From NCBI RefSeq assembly GCF_009982895.1, contig NZ_WXZL01000004.1, positions 1-64,000 of the forward strand: 64,000 nucleotides of DNA, read 5' to 3'. This document shows positions 1 through 11,462 of this stretch, one piece after another. Within the stretch, counting starts at the first letter, position 1, and the number at the start of each line of letters is the position of its first letter. Below the pieces are notes generated by a model that was not told the DNA's origin, searched no databases, and worked only from the letters and a program-made list of their open reading frames with translations. The DNA comes from Deinococcus alpinitundrae (GTDB lineage Bacteria; Deinococcota; Deinococci; Deinococcales; Deinococcaceae). The position numbers and the translations under genes are program-made.

Positions 1-62
1 CACGCCTGAAGGTCGGGTGGCAGCGCGTCCGATATGTGCGCCTCCCTGATCGCCTCCTGCAC
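1..62 (-). CDS. Possible start of a CDS running off the left edge (partial)
   Basis: On the minus strand a GTG codon (60-62) is preceded by GGGAGGTAGCT, a strong ribosome binding site with 5 bases of spacing after GGAGGT, and the frame stays open to the window edge (about 20 codons, beginning M-QEAIREAHISDALPPDLQ). It would lie just downstream of the acetyltransferase gene on the same strand (32 bases gap). Too little is visible to name a product, and two rare codons (AGG, ATA) are present in this short stretch, so this is only a candidate. Confidence 0.4.
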   Translation of the reverse strand, partial: MQEAIREAHISDALPPDLQA

Positions 63-93
63 AGCTACCTCCCATCGTGAACTTCAGCCGAGA

Positions 94-714
94 TCAATAG
101 CCCTCAGCTTGCACCGACAGATTCTGAGCGAGTTGCCGCAGTTGCCCCCGCAACCCGCTCACGTCCAGTCCCTCTGTCAGCAGCTCCATATACACCTCGT
201 CGAAGCGCTCCTGCCCCAACCGCACCGCACCGCTGCGCCGCCCAATCTCCTGGAAGCCCACCTTCCGGTACGCCCGAATCGCCCGCTCGTTGAAGGCGAA
301 CACCTTGAGCATGATGTTGTAGAGGCCCAGGTGAAAGGCCCCGTACTGGCAGATCAGCCGGGTGGCCGCCGGGCCGTAGCCCTGGCCCCAGTGGGCCGGG
401 TCGTAGAGGGCGATGCCCAGTTCGGCGGTGCCGACGCGGTGGTCGATGTCGCGCAGGGCCACGCTGCCGATCAGGGTCTCGGCGGCGTCGTAGATGCCGA
501 ACATGACCTGCTGGGGCGTGCCTTTGAGATTGGCTTCGAGCCATTCGGCCTGCTCGGCCTCACTGGCGCTGAAGCCGAAGCCGCGCAGATAGGTGGTCAG
601 TTCCAGGTTGTGAAACGCCTCGACGATCTGCGGCAGGTCCTGGCGGCGCAGACGCGACAGCACAAAGGGCGCTCCGCTTGAAGTCTCGCCAGTCATGATC
701 GGGAAGAGGGCCAT
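94..714 (-). CDS. GNAT family N-acetyltransferase
   Basis: A 206-residue protein of the RimJ/RimL-like branch of GNAT acetyltransferases, which transfer acetyl from acetyl-CoA to a protein N-terminus or small amine; the substrate cannot be told. The acetyl-CoA binding region is visible as a GQGYGPAATRL segment near residue 112, followed by the typical FAFNERAIRAYRKVGF block near residue 142. I place the start at ATG 714 because TACTCT lies exactly 6 bases upstream, as in the leaderless genes elsewhere in the window; a GTG one codon earlier (717) and an ATG at 696 are alternatives. It begins directly after the stop of the P-loop gene upstream, so the two probably share transcripts as well. Confidence 0.85.
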   Translation of the reverse strand: MALFPIMTGETSSGAPFVLSRLRRQDLPQIVEAFHNLELTTYLRGFGFSASEAEQAEWLEANLKGTPQQVMFGIYDAAETLIGSVALRDIDHRVGTAELGIALYDPAHWGQGYGPAATRLICQYGAFHLGLYNIMLKVFAFNERAIRAYRKVGFQEIGRRSGAVRLGQERFDEVYMELLTEGLDVSGLRGQLRQLAQNLSVQAEGY

Positions 715-717
715 CAC

Positions 718-1239
718 TCAAGAGTAGAGTGCCCGCAGCCACACCTCGCGCTCACGGGGACTCCGGAGCCGGACGACGTGCAGGTGCGGATACTGAGCGA
801 GCAGCGTGGGCGTGGTTCGGCGGCGCTGCCAGTGGGTCTTGAAAAACCACAGCAGAATATTGTTGCGGCTCAGAAAGGTGCGCCACTCTTCGCGGTTGCC
901 GTTCCAGAGTTCCTCGCGGCTGGACATGCGCCGCAAGGTACGCCTGAGCAGTTGCCAGAACACCACGCCCGCCGGGTAGTCGAGCCAGATCAGGGTGTCG
1001 GCCCGCGCCAGGCCGAGGTCATGCGCTTTGGTGTAGTTGCCGTCCATCACCCAGGCGGGGCCAGCGGTAAAGGCGTCGACCTGCGCCCGGAACGCCTCCT
1101 GCGGCGCTTCCTGCCAGCCGGGGAGGTGGTTCCAGGCATCTTGCTCGGCATAGGGAAGCTGCCAGCCTTCGGCCAGACGGCGGGCCAGGGTCGTTTTACC
1201 GCTGCCAGTGGTGCCGATGATCAGGGTGCGCCGGGGCAT
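718..1239 (-). CDS. P-loop NTPase, adenylate kinase/topology-modulation-like
   Basis: About 173 residues. The N-terminus RRTLIIGTTGSGKTTLARR carries a Walker A P-loop (GTTGSGKTT) in the first 20 residues, and the rest (LIWLDYPAGVVFWQLLRRTLRR in the middle, HVVRLRSPREREVWL at the end) matches the layout of the small FlaR/topology-modulation adenylate-kinase-like family. The biochemical substrate is unknown. The start is uncertain: ATG 1239 gives the usual family N-terminus, ATG 1251 adds four residues, and ATG 1335 has the best ribosome binding site (GAGGGAAGG) but would overlap the start of the divergent MFS gene and add an unusual extension. The stop abuts the acetyltransferase gene. Confidence 0.75.
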   Translation of the reverse strand: MPRRTLIIGTTGSGKTTLARRLAEGWQLPYAEQDAWNHLPGWQEAPQEAFRAQVDAFTAGPAWVMDGNYTKAHDLGLARADTLIWLDYPAGVVFWQLLRRTLRRMSSREELWNGNREEWRTFLSRNNILLWFFKTHWQRRRTTPTLLAQYPHLHVVRLRSPREREVWLRALYS

Positions 1240-1333
1240 GGAAGAGGGCATGGGCTCAGCCTGCCGCCCGACCACCGTGCCCAGCATCCGCTGAATGACG
1301 TAGCGCTGGCAGCGGCGCGGCATACTACTTTCC

Positions 1334-2596
<1,263 letters not shown>

Positions 2597-2677
2597 TCTG
2601 AACGCGGCCTGAAGCAGACCTTTATCCGGTGGGCTAACTTGCAAAGTCGGCGTCGGCGCAGAGGTCAGAATCGGTCC

Positions 2678-3196
2678 ATGACCACTTCACAAAACGATCA
2701 GGGCCACAATCAGCCGAGCCGCGAGGAAGGCGTTCAGACCATCGCCAAACTCATCAAGGGCATCAAATTCGCCATGATGACCTTTACGACCGAAGCGGGC
2801 CACCTGCACTCGCAGCCGATGACCACCCAGGAGCAGGAATTCGACGGCGACGTGTGGTTTATCGGCAGCAAGGAATCCGATCTGGTACATAGCCTCGCCA
2901 AGAAGGCGCAGGTCAATCTGTCGTACTCCGAGTCGGGCAAGGGCTACGTGAGCCTGTACGGCGACGCCGAACTGATCGAGGACGCCGCCAAACTCGACGA
3001 ACTGTGGAGCGATTTTTACAAGGCCTACTTCCCGCAGGGCAAGACCGACCCCAACATCCAGCTGATCAAGGTGGAGGCCAAGGGCGCGCACTACTGGGAG
3101 AGCGACGGCAAATTGCAGGGCCTGTTTCAGATGGCCAAGGCCGCCGTCACGGGCAGCCAGCCCAACCACGGTGACAGCGACAGCGTCAAGCTGTAA
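2678..3196 (+). CDS. Pyridoxamine 5'-phosphate oxidase-like (general stress protein 26 type)
   Basis: 172 residues with the split-barrel FMN-binding fold of the general stress protein 26 group: the core reads FAMMTFTTEAGHLHSQPM, then VWFIGSKESDLVHSLAKKAQVNLSYS and YVSLYGDAELIED, which are the hallmark strands of this family. Members bind FMN, FAD or F420 and their physiological reaction is usually unknown. The start ATG 2678 is chosen because everything upstream in frame is arginine-rich and unconserved in appearance, and CAGAAT lies 6 bases upstream. A strong hairpin follows the stop at 3210. Confidence 0.85.
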   Translation: MTTSQNDQGHNQPSREEGVQTIAKLIKGIKFAMMTFTTEAGHLHSQPMTTQEQEFDGDVWFIGSKESDLVHSLAKKAQVNLSYSESGKGYVSLYGDAELIEDAAKLDELWSDFYKAYFPQGKTDPNIQLIKVEAKGAHYWESDGKLQGLFQMAKAAVTGSQPNHGDSDSVKL

Positions 3197-3209
3197 TCCC
3201 CTAACAGTC

Positions 3210-3250
3210 AACGAAAAAGCCCCGCTCGCACTGGCCGGGGCTTTTTCGTT
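3210..3250. terminator. Bidirectional rho-independent terminator
   Basis: A perfect 15-base-pair stem (3210-3224 with 3236-3250) with A-run on one side and T-run on the other (arms AACGAAAAAGCCCCG / CGGGGCTTTTTCGTT) lies between convergent genes, the FMN protein on plus and the glutaredoxin-like gene on minus, so it can serve both. Confidence 0.9.
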
Positions 3251-3263
3251 GATCGGGGGCGGC

Positions 3264-3530
3264 TTAGGCCAGGCCCGCCTGACTCAAAAATGCGTTCATC
3301 TTGACGATGGAGAAGCCGCTGAGGCTGGCGGCCGTATCGCCGTAGACCAGGGTGGGCACACTGCGCTTGCCACCGTTGACGCGCATCACGGCTTCGGCGG
3401 CGTCCTCGACTTCCTCGATGTTGATCTCAGTGTAGGCCAAGCCCTTGCTGTCGAGCGCACGCTTGGCGGCCTTGCAATCGGGGCACCAGCTGGTCGTGTA
3501 CATGGTGATCGGAGTGGAGGAAGTGGTCAT
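3264..3530 (-). CDS. Glutaredoxin-like redox protein
   Basis: 88 residues of thioredoxin fold: ITMYTTSWCPDCKAAKRAL near the N-terminus carries the redox motif C16-P-D-C19, followed by the cis-proline segment RSVPTLVYGD and the C-terminal helix. The CPDC motif fits mycoredoxin/NrdH-like glutaredoxins that reduce mixed disulfides. The start at 3530 puts TACAGT exactly 6 bases upstream (leaderless pattern). A regulator gene lies 44 bases upstream on the same strand. Confidence 0.85.
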   Translation of the reverse strand: MTTSSTPITMYTTSWCPDCKAAKRALDSKGLAYTEINIEEVEDAAEAVMRVNGGKRSVPTLVYGDTAASLSGFSIVKMNAFLSQAGLA

Positions 3531-3574
3531 GACCTGACTGTAAAGGCTCACGGGCCAGCATGTAAGGACAGCGC

Positions 3575-4066
3575 TTACAAAGAGGGCGGTGTCTGCTGCT
3601 GGTAGGCCCGCCACTTGATTAAAAGCTGAGGCAGTTCGGCGCGCATGAATTCGAAGAACTGCCGCGTTTCTTCGAGGCGCTGGCCCGCCGACGATTCCTC
3701 GCCCAGCGCGGCGATCCCCTCACTGAGCGCGTCGATCCAGCGCGTCAACTGCTCCTCGCGGTTGGTCATCGGCTCATACCACAGATCATTCTGCACCCGG
3801 TAATGGTCGCGTCGCTGGCCTGGTTCACGCTCACGGACGACCAGGCCGACCTGCGTCAGGTAACGCACCGCGCCCGAAATGGCCGCCGGGCTGACCTTGA
3901 GTTGCTCGCTGAGTTCGGCGGCCGTGAGTTGTCCCTGCGGTGAGACCAGCAGTCCGACAAAAATCCGGGCAGGCATTCTGGGCACGCCTGCCTCACTGAA
4001 AATCAGTGCGAAGCGCTCCACGAAACGGGCGACGGCAGCGGGCGGCAGCTCAGCTTGATCCGGCAT
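3575..4066 (-). CDS. GbsR/MarR family transcriptional regulator
   Basis: 163 residues. A winged helix-turn-helix of the GbsR/MarR type is visible: LVSPQGQLTAAELSEQLKVSPAAISGAVRYLTQVGLVVREREPGQRRDHYRV, about residues 45-98, followed by a helical dimerisation region. Such proteins repress divergently transcribed membrane or transporter genes. The gene is divergent from an ABC exporter, and a perfect palindrome (4110-4127) lies between them. ATG 4066 is preferred; a GTG two codons earlier (4072) is possible. TATACT on the minus strand (4076-4081) is a good -10 for this gene. Confidence 0.85.
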   Translation of the reverse strand: MPDQAELPPAAVARFVERFALIFSEAGVPRMPARIFVGLLVSPQGQLTAAELSEQLKVSPAAISGAVRYLTQVGLVVREREPGQRRDHYRVQNDLWYEPMTNREEQLTRWIDALSEGIAALGEESSAGQRLEETRQFFEFMRAELPQLLIKWRAYQQQTPPSL

Positions 4067-4109
4067 CTGCACGGCAGTATAGCGGCTCCACAGGCTGGGT
4101 ATTTATAAG

Positions 4110-4127
4110 TTTCACAAAGTTGTGAAA
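4110..4127. promoter_or_regulatory. Palindromic operator candidate for the GbsR/MarR regulator
   Basis: TTTCACAA-AG-TTGTGAAA is a perfect 8+8 inverted repeat with a 2-base centre. It covers the likely -35 element (TTCACA, 4111-4116) of the ABC exporter promoter, which has a 17-base spacer to TAGAGT (4134-4139), so a bound dimer would block that promoter. It lies upstream of the -10 of the regulator gene on the other strand, so autoregulation is also possible. Its assignment to this regulator is inferred from position. Confidence 0.7.
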
Positions 4128-4139
4128 AAAGTGTAGAGT
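4111..4139 (+). promoter_or_regulatory. Promoter of the ABC exporter operon
   Basis: TTCACA (4111-4116), 17-base spacer, TAGAGT (4134-4139). The -10 ends 6 bases before the ATG at 4146, so the transcript would be leaderless. Confidence 0.6.
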
Positions 4140-4145
4140 CTGGAG

Positions 4146-5069
4146 ATGGACGCCGCGATTGAAGTGTCGGACCTGCACAAGTCGTTTGACCGCGTTTCCG
4201 CGCTGGCGGGCCTTAATCTGCGGGTGGAGCACGGCGAGCTTCACGGCTTTCCGGGGCCGAACGGCGCAGGCAAAACCACCACACTGCGGGTGCTGCTGGG
4301 CTTCCTGCAGGCAGACCGGGGCCAAGTCAGGCTGCTGGGCGGCGATCCCTGGACGAACGCGGTGGCCCTGCACCGCCGCCTCGCCTACGTTCCCGGTGAC
4401 GTGACGCTGTGGCCGAACCTGACCGGCGGCGAAACCATCAATCTGCTCGGCAAACTGCACGGCGGCCTCGCCAGCAACAAACGCAAAGCCTTGCTGGAGC
4501 GCTTCGAGCTTGATCCACGCAAATACGGGCGCAGTTATTCCAAGGGCAACCGCCAGAAAGTCGCGTTGATCGCCGCCCTCGCCAGCGACACCGAGTTACT
4601 GCTGCTCGACGAGCCCACGGCGGGACTTGATCCATTGATGGAAGCTGAATTTCAGCGCTGCATCCAGGAGGAGCAGCGCTCCGGGCGCACCGTCTTGCTG
4701 TCGAGCCACATTCTGGCTGAGGTGGAGGCGTTGTGTGACCGCCTCAGCATCATCCGGGCGGGCCGCACGGTGGAAACCGGTACGCTGGCCGAGTTGCGCC
4801 ACCTGACCCGCACGGCTGTTCACGCCGAGCTGACCCATGCGCCCGAGACGCTCATTCACGATCTGGCCCAGCTCGGCGGCGTGAGCGACCTCAAGCTCGA
4901 CGGCCTGACGCTGACCTGCCAGGTGGAGGGCGAGCAGGTGGGGCCGCTGCTCTCGGCGCTGACGCCGCTGGGCCTGCGGGCGCTGACGGCCCAGCCGCCC
5001 ACCCTGGAAGCGCTGTTCTTGCGGCACTACCAGACCGACCAGCCCCAGCGCGGGGAGCGTCCGGCATGA
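4146..5069 (+). CDS. ABC exporter ATP-binding protein
   Basis: 307 residues, an ABC ATPase of the drug/antibiotic export (DrrA/CcmA) type. Walker A GPNGAGKT is at residues 37-44, the signature is the divergent YSKGNRQK near residue 130, and Walker [14 protein letters not shown] begins near residue 151; the switch histidine is in LLSSHILAE. The last 80 residues form the regulatory domain usual in this group. The next gene, the permease, starts inside its stop (ATGA overlap, 5066-5069), which indicates a two-component exporter translated together. Likely repressed by the divergent GbsR/MarR regulator. Confidence 0.9.
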   Translation: MDAAIEVSDLHKSFDRVSALAGLNLRVEHGELHGFPGPNGAGKTTTLRVLLGFLQADRGQVRLLGGDPWTNAVALHRRLAYVPGDVTLWPNLTGGETINLLGKLHGGLASNKRKALLERFELDPRKYGRSYSKGNRQKVALIAALASDTELLLLDEPTAGLDPLMEAEFQRCIQEEQRSGRTVLLSSHILAEVEALCDRLSIIRAGRTVETGTLAELRHLTRTAVHAELTHAPETLIHDLAQLGGVSDLKLDGLTLTCQVEGEQVGPLLSALTPLGLRALTAQPPTLEALFLRHYQTDQPQRGERPA

Positions 5070-6628
5070 ACGGCTTGGGGGTGCTGCTGAAACTGATCCT
5101 GCGCCGCGAACGACTGGCCCTGCCGCTGTGGTTGCTGTCCTTTCCGCTGGTCATGGTCGCCAACCTGATGAGCACCCGCAAGCTGTATTCCGCGCCCGAA
5201 GCGCTGGCCGCCCTGGCCGCGCAGATCAACCGCTCGCCCGCCGAGGTGGCGCTCTACGGACAGGTCTGGACCCCGACGCTGGCAGGCCTGGCCGAGTGAA
5301 AACTGGGCGGCACCCTGGGCGTGCTGGCGGGTCTGCTGAGCCTGCTGCTGGTCACGCGCCACACCAGGGATGAGGAGGAGGACGGGCGCAGCGAGCTGCT
5401 GCTTTCCGGGGCAGTGGCGCGCTCGGTGCCGCTGACGGCGGCGCTGCTGCTGGTTCTGGGCGTCAATGCGCTCCTGGCGCTCCTACTGTTCACGGCCCAG
5501 GTGTCGCAGGGCCTGGAGGTGGGCGGGGCACTGGCCCTCAGCCCCGGCGTGGCAGGCAACGGTCTGGTCTTTGCGGGCGCGGGCGCGCTGCTTTCGCAGG
5601 TGTTCCCGAATGCCCGCACCATCAATTTGCTCGGCGGCGGGCTATTGGGCCTGGCCTTTGCGCTGAGGGTACTGGGCAATGTTGGGGCAGCAGCGCTGGG
5701 CTGGCTCTCGCCGCTGACCTGGGGCCACGCCCTGAGGCCATTTGCAGACGAACGCTGGAGCGTGCTGCTCACGTTCGTTTTGCTCAGTGCCGTTTTAATG
5801 GCCCTGGCAGTGGGGCTAAATCGGCGGCGCGATCTGGGCGCAGGCCTGCTGCCTGCCCGACTTGCCCCAGCACAGCCTTCGGCAGGACTGAGTGGACTTT
5901 GGGCGCTGGCCTGGCGCACCCAGCGCGGGGTGATCTGGTTCTGGACAGTGGCGCTGGGTTTGCTCGGCGCCTTGCTGGGCGGTGTGGCGGTGAGCGCGGC
6001 CGGGCAGCTTCCGTTGGGGCAGGTCTTCGCTGCTCGGGGCGCAGGCCCGCTGCCCTCCTCCACCGACACTCTGCTGACACTCTCGCTGGTCATTTTCGGC
6101 GGCCTGGTTCCAGCGGCGCTGGCCCTGCAACTGGCACTGCGCCCCCGCCACGAGGAGGTCAGCGGCCTCGCCGAAACGCTGCTGGGCCTGCCCGTCACGC
6201 GGCAGCGCTGGCTCGCTCCCCACCTGGCACTGACGCTGCTCAGCCCCGCGTTGGCCCTCAGCGCTTTCGCGCTGGCGGCGGGCCTGACCGGCGGCGGCCC
6301 CTGGATGCACACGCGGCGGCTGTGGCTGGCGGCACTCGCCTACCTCCCCGCCGTGTGGCTGCTGGGTGCAGCGGCGCTGGCCCTGTTCGGCTGGTGGCCG
6401 CGCCTCGCCGGGCTGAGCTGGGGACTGCTGGGCCTGACGGCGCTGGCCGAGATGCTCGGCGACCTGCACGTTTTCGGCGCGGCGCTCACCCTCTCGCCGT
6501 TTGCCCACATTCCCAAACTGCTGCTGGGCGAACAACCGGGCGCGGCACTCTGGACCGAACTGGCACTGGCCGCCGCGTTCATCGGGGCCGCTTTCGCCGG
6601 TCTGCGGCAACGCGACCTGAGAGAATGA
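5066..6628 (+). pseudogene. ABC exporter permease interrupted by an in-frame TGA
   Basis: Frame 5066-6628 would encode about 520 residues with some twelve hydrophobic segments, the ABC-2 type permease partner of the preceding ATPase. Codon 78 (5297-5299) is TGA: translation reads ...PTLAGLAE, stop, KLGGTLGVLAGLLSLLLVTRH..., and both sides are in the same frame and both look like one protein (RHTRDEEEDGRSELL is a family hallmark just after the stop). Relatives usually have an aromatic residue, often tryptophan, at this point, so TGG to TGA is the simplest explanation. A GTG at 5321 could restart translation but would lose the first membrane helix, and it has no good ribosome binding site. Pseudogene, sequencing error or readthrough cannot be separated here. 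Confidence 0.75.
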
Positions 6629-6652
6629 TCGGGAGCGCTGTTGTTGCGGGGC

Positions 6653-7642
6653 TTACACCCGCACCGTCACCCGCGCGCCGTCGTCTTCCAGATGCACCGA
6701 GTCGATAAAGCGCACCACGCGGGTGGCGTAGCCCATCACCAGGGTGTGGGTGCGCGCTCCGCCGCCGAAGCGCCGCACGCCGCTGAGCAGTTCGCCGTGG
6801 GTGATGCCGGTGCCGGAAAAGACGATCTGACGGCCCGGCGCGAGTTCCTCGGTTTTGTAGACCCGGCCCTCCTCAACGCCCATCAACTTGAAGCGCTCAC
6901 GCTGCTCGTCGTTCTCGGCGATCAATCGGCCCTGGATTTCCGCACCCAGGCACTTCATGGCCGCCGCCGTGATGACCCCTTCCGGCGCGCCACCCAGCCC
7001 CATCAGCGCGTGAATGCCGGTGCCGCGCACACCCACGGCAAGACTGGAAATCACGTCGCCGCTGGTGATCAGGTTGACCCTGGCTCCGGCCCGCCGCACC
7101 CGCCCGATCAGCTCTTGGTGGCGCTCGCGGTCCAGGATACTGATCAGCAGATCGCTGGACTTGCGGCTGAGGGCCTGGGCCAGCGCGGCGATGTTGGCCT
7201 CCACCGGCCAGTCGAGATGCACCCGTCCGGCGGCGGGCGGCGGCACCACCAGCTTTTCCATGTAGCAGTCGGGGGCCTTCATCAGCCCGCCCTTCTCGCT
7301 GAGCGCGATGACTGCCAGGCCGTTGGGGAGTCCGTTGGCCGTGACCTCGGTGCCCTCCACCGGATCGACGGCGATATCGACCGAGTACTGACCGCGCCCA
7401 AGCTTTTCGCCGATGTAGAGCATGGGGGCCTCGTCCATCTCGCCCTCGCCGATCACGACCTCGCCCTGAATGTCCATTTCATTCAGCACGTCGCGCATGG
7501 CCTGGGTGCCCGCTTCGTCCACAGCGTGCTTGTCGCCCATACCGACAAAGCGGCTGGCGGCCAGCGCAGCGGCCTCGGTGACGCGGGCCGTTTCCAGCAC
7601 CAGGGCGTGTTCCAGATCCGATTTCCGGCGGGTGAGGGTCAT
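6653..7642 (-). CDS. glpX: Class II fructose-1,6-bisphosphatase
   Basis: 329 residues, the expected size of GlpX. It hydrolyses fructose 1,6-bisphosphate to fructose 6-phosphate in gluconeogenesis. The metal-binding motifs GEGEMDE (65-71) and DPVEGTE (93-99) are intact, as are [23 protein letters not shown] in the middle and the C-terminal GITHGELL segment. TAAGCT ends 7 bases before the ATG, giving a leaderless pattern. The gene is convergent with the broken ABC permease (24 bases between stops) and is close to pgm, another central carbohydrate enzyme. Confidence 0.95.
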   Translation of the reverse strand: MTLTRRKSDLEHALVLETARVTEAAALAASRFVGMGDKHAVDEAGTQAMRDVLNEMDIQGEVVIGEGEMDEAPMLYIGEKLGRGQYSVDIAVDPVEGTEVTANGLPNGLAVIALSEKGGLMKAPDCYMEKLVVPPPAAGRVHLDWPVEANIAALAQALSRKSSDLLISILDRERHQELIGRVRRAGARVNLITSGDVISSLAVGVRGTGIHALMGLGGAPEGVITAAAMKCLGAEIQGRLIAENDEQRERFKLMGVEEGRVYKTEELAPGRQIVFSGTGITHGELLSGVRRFGGGARTHTLVMGYATRVVRFIDSVHLEDDGARVTVRV

Positions 7643-7709
7643 GTCCGCCAGCTTAACACAATGCTTAGACGGCTAATTAATGGGAGCGCTTCCAAACCCG
7701 CTCGGCCCG

Positions 7710-7820
7710 TTACTTGAAGACCCCAGCCCACAGCAGCAGCAGGTACAGCACCAGGGGAATGGCCACCGAGCCCGCGATCAGCTTGAACAGCCGCCACCAG
7801 TAGTCCCAGAACTCACGCAT
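7710..7820 (-). CDS. Small membrane protein, 36 residues
   Basis: A short frame between glpX and pgm encodes [20 protein letters not shown] followed by [16 protein letters not shown]. One transmembrane helix of about 20 residues follows an aromatic and basic N-terminus, the look of a genuine single-pass small protein rather than random sequence. Codons are GC-rich at third positions (for example CTG CTG CTG). No strong ribosome binding site or -10 at leaderless distance was seen, which weakens the call. Function unknown. Confidence 0.5.
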   Translation of the reverse strand: MREFWDYWWRLFKLIAGSVAIPLVLYLLLLWAGVFK

Positions 7821-7953
7821 CTGTTCAGACTAACAAACCCCGCCGGGAAGCTCTGGGGGCAAGCTGACAGCGGCGAGGAGAGGGAGCCGCCTGAAGACTC
7901 TCCGAAACCCGAATCCGGGCCATGGCCGTTAAACTGGGGTACGGAGGCACCAC

Positions 7954-9600
7954 ATGGCGATTTCTGAACTGGCGGGCAAGCTGGCCCCCGAAGCGATTCT
8001 GACGAATATTCCGCTGCTGCTGACCCGCTATTACGAGGTCACGCCCGACATGAGCGACCCGGCCCAGCACGTCAGCTTCGGCACCAGCGGCCACCGGGGC
8101 AGCAGCCTGGGCGGCTCGTTTACCGAGAGCCATATCTTTGCCATCTCGCAGGCGGTGGCCGAGTACCGCGCTTCGGCAGGCATTCACGGCCCGCTGTTCA
8201 TCGGGGCCGACACCCACGCCCTCAGCGAACCGGCGCTGGCCTCGGCGCTGCGGGTGCTGGTCGCCAACGGGGTGGACGTGCGCCGCAGCCAGGGCGGGGC
8301 TTACACCCCCACGCCGCTGATCAGCCGGGCCATCCTAGACTACAACCGGGGCAAGGAGCACCACATTGCTCAATCCGACGGCATCGTCATCACGCCCAGC
8401 CACAACCCCCCGCAAGACGGCGGCTTCAAGTACAACCCGCCCAGTGGCGGCCCCGCCGACACCGACATCACCAGGGCGGTGCAAAACCGCGCCAACGAAC
8501 TGCTGCGAGAAGGCAACAAAAGCGTCAAGAAAGTCAGCTACGCAGAGGCCCTGCAACAGGGCAAAGAGTTCGACTTCATCACGCCTTACGTGGAGGAGCT
8601 GCCCGGCATCGTCGATCTGGACGCCATCCGTGAGGCCGGAGTCAACATCGGCGTTGATCCACTGGGCGGCAGCAGCCTACCGGTCTGGGAAGCCATCAAG
8701 GAGCGCTGGAATCTCAAGCTGACCATCGTCAATCGCAAAGTCGACCCGATGTTCGCCTTCATGACCGTCGACAAGGACGGCAAGATCCGGATGGACTGCT
8801 CCAGCCCCTACGCGATGGCGAGCCTGCTGGCCCTCAAGGACGACTTCGACGTGGCCATCGGCAACGACCCCGACGCCGACCGGCACGGCATCGTGACGCC
8901 CGACGGCCTGATGAACCCGAACCACTACCTGGCCGTCGCCATTCATTACCTGTTCGCCAACCGCCCCGGCTGGCCCACGTCGGCGGGCGTGGGCAAGACG
9001 CTGGTGTCGAGCAGCTTGATCGACAAGGTGGCCGCCGACCTGGGGCGCACCTTGGTGGAAGTGCCGGTGGGCTTCAAGTACTTCGTGGAAGGCCTGCTGA
9101 CCGGCACGCTGGGCTTCGGCGGCGAGGAATCGGCGGGCGCGAGCTTCCTGAAGATGGACGGCAAGCCCTGGAGCACCGACAAGGACGGCCTGATCATGGG
9201 CTTGCTGGCCGCCGAGATCACCGCGAAGACCGGCAAGACGCCCAGCCAGCACTTCACTGACCTGAGCGAGAAGTTCGGCACCAGCGCCTACAACCGCGCG
9301 GACGCTCCGGCCAGCAGCGAGGCCAAGAAGGTGCTCTCCAATCTCAGCCCTGAGCAGGTCACGGCCACGGCACTGGCGGGTGACCCGATCACCGCCAAGC
9401 TGACCCGCGCTCCTGGCAACGACGAGCCGATTGGCGGTCTGAAAGTCACGACTGATTCGGCCTGGTTCGCGGCGCGGCCCAGCGGCACCGAGGACATCTA
9501 CAAGATCTACGCCGAGAGCTGGAAGGGTGAAGCGCACCTCGAAGAAGTCATGCGCGAGGCCGAGCAGGTGGTCAACGCCGCCCTGGGAGCTGGGAAATGA
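7954..9600 (+). CDS. pgm: Phosphoglucomutase (alpha-D-glucose phosphate specific)
   Basis: 548 residues, full length for the Pgm family that interconverts glucose 1-phosphate and glucose 6-phosphate. The N-terminal FGTSGHRG, the catalytic phosphoserine loop TPSHNP (Ser149), the metal loop DPDADR (305-310), the sugar-binding [10 protein letters not shown] and the phosphate-binding [15 protein letters not shown] near the end are all present. The ribosome binding site GGAGG (7942-7946 region) precedes the ATG, and TAAACT at 7930-7935 is a likely -10. The following gene overlaps its stop by four bases. Confidence 0.95.
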   Translation: MAISELAGKLAPEAILTNIPLLLTRYYEVTPDMSDPAQHVSFGTSGHRGSSLGGSFTESHIFAISQAVAEYRASAGIHGPLFIGADTHALSEPALASALRVLVANGVDVRRSQGGAYTPTPLISRAILDYNRGKEHHIAQSDGIVITPSHNPPQDGGFKYNPPSGGPADTDITRAVQNRANELLREGNKSVKKVSYAEALQQGKEFDFITPYVEELPGIVDLDAIREAGVNIGVDPLGGSSLPVWEAIKERWNLKLTIVNRKVDPMFAFMTVDKDGKIRMDCSSPYAMASLLALKDDFDVAIGNDPDADRHGIVTPDGLMNPNHYLAVAIHYLFANRPGWPTSAGVGKTLVSSSLIDKVAADLGRTLVEVPVGFKYFVEGLLTGTLGFGGEESAGASFLKMDGKPWSTDKDGLIMGLLAAEITAKTGKTPSQHFTDLSEKFGTSAYNRADAPASSEAKKVLSNLSPEQVTATALAGDPITAKLTRAPGNDEPIGGLKVTTDSAWFAARPSGTEDIYKIYAESWKGEAHLEEVMREAEQVVNAALGAGK

Positions 9601-10106
9601 CGGACACGGCGGCCCAAGCCGAGCCGCACACCGTCATCACGCGCGAGGAAATCCGGGACGTGGAGTTCGACTGGTTCGCCCGCGACGAAGCCGGGCACGT
9701 CGCCCAGTTTCTGGCAGCCGGTGACGACACCGTGCCATCGGCGGCGCTCGCCAGCGAGGAACTACTCGAAGCGCTGCACGTCTTCATCGACACCCGGCCG
9801 GAAAGCGAGCCGGTCAACGCTCCGGCGGGCGGCTTCGACGCGCATCTGGCCGGGCCGCAGCAGCGCGGGGCTTTCGTGTACGACGCCGTGCCAGGCGAAG
9901 CGGGCCTGTACCGTCTGGCGGCCCTGCCAGTCAAACCGCTGATGGTGGACACGCTGCCACAGCACTTGCAGGCTTACCTGGGCACCCTGGTTCTGGCCGT
10001 GCCCCTGGGATCGCCGCTGCTGCGGATCGATGCGGAAGGTGGAGCAGTGGCCGTACCAAAGTCCACTTCAGCAGAGTTGAGTTCCGCTGAGTTCACCTCA
10101 ATCTGA
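9597..10106 (+). CDS. Hypothetical protein coupled to pgm
   Basis: 169 residues, starting inside the pgm stop codon (ATGA, 9597-9600), so it is very likely co-translated with pgm. I do not recognise a family. It is acidic and soluble, with no signal peptide or membrane segment; the tail is rich in Ser, Ala and Glu ([14 protein letters not shown]). A GC-rich imperfect hairpin (10124-10159) follows in the convergent gap before dnaJ. Confidence 0.7.
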   Translation: MTDTAAQAEPHTVITREEIRDVEFDWFARDEAGHVAQFLAAGDDTVPSAALASEELLEALHVFIDTRPESEPVNAPAGGFDAHLAGPQQRGAFVYDAVPGEAGLYRLAALPVKPLMVDTLPQHLQAYLGTLVLAVPLGSPLLRIDAEGGAVAVPKSTSAELSSAEFTSI

Positions 10107-10187
10107 ATCCGTGCCGACTCGAAGCGCCCACCGCCCTCCCCTGTTCGGAAGGCGGGCGCTCGGCGTTCTCGGGCCAGTGACTGAACT

Positions 10188-11303
<1,116 letters not shown>

Positions 11304-11462
11304 AGCACCTCGTTGACAGCATTCCAGACAAACACAAAATTTGCGGGGCCGGGTCCGGACAGGGCCGCCGCGTTGCCCATAATCCTAACACGGGGGCACT
11401 CAAGAAAGGTGACTTGTTTGGGGAAGTCGTCCCTTTCGCATGCAACTCTCTACACTGACCCT

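Noticed and set aside
5297..5299. Selenocysteine at the TGA in the ABC permease
   Set aside because: The position expects an aromatic residue rather than cysteine, and no selenocysteine insertion hairpin is apparent after the codon.
11340..11420. HspR (HAIR) operator at dnaJ
   Set aside because: CTTGAGT occurs once on the minus strand, but the second half ACTCAAG is not at the proper seven-base distance.
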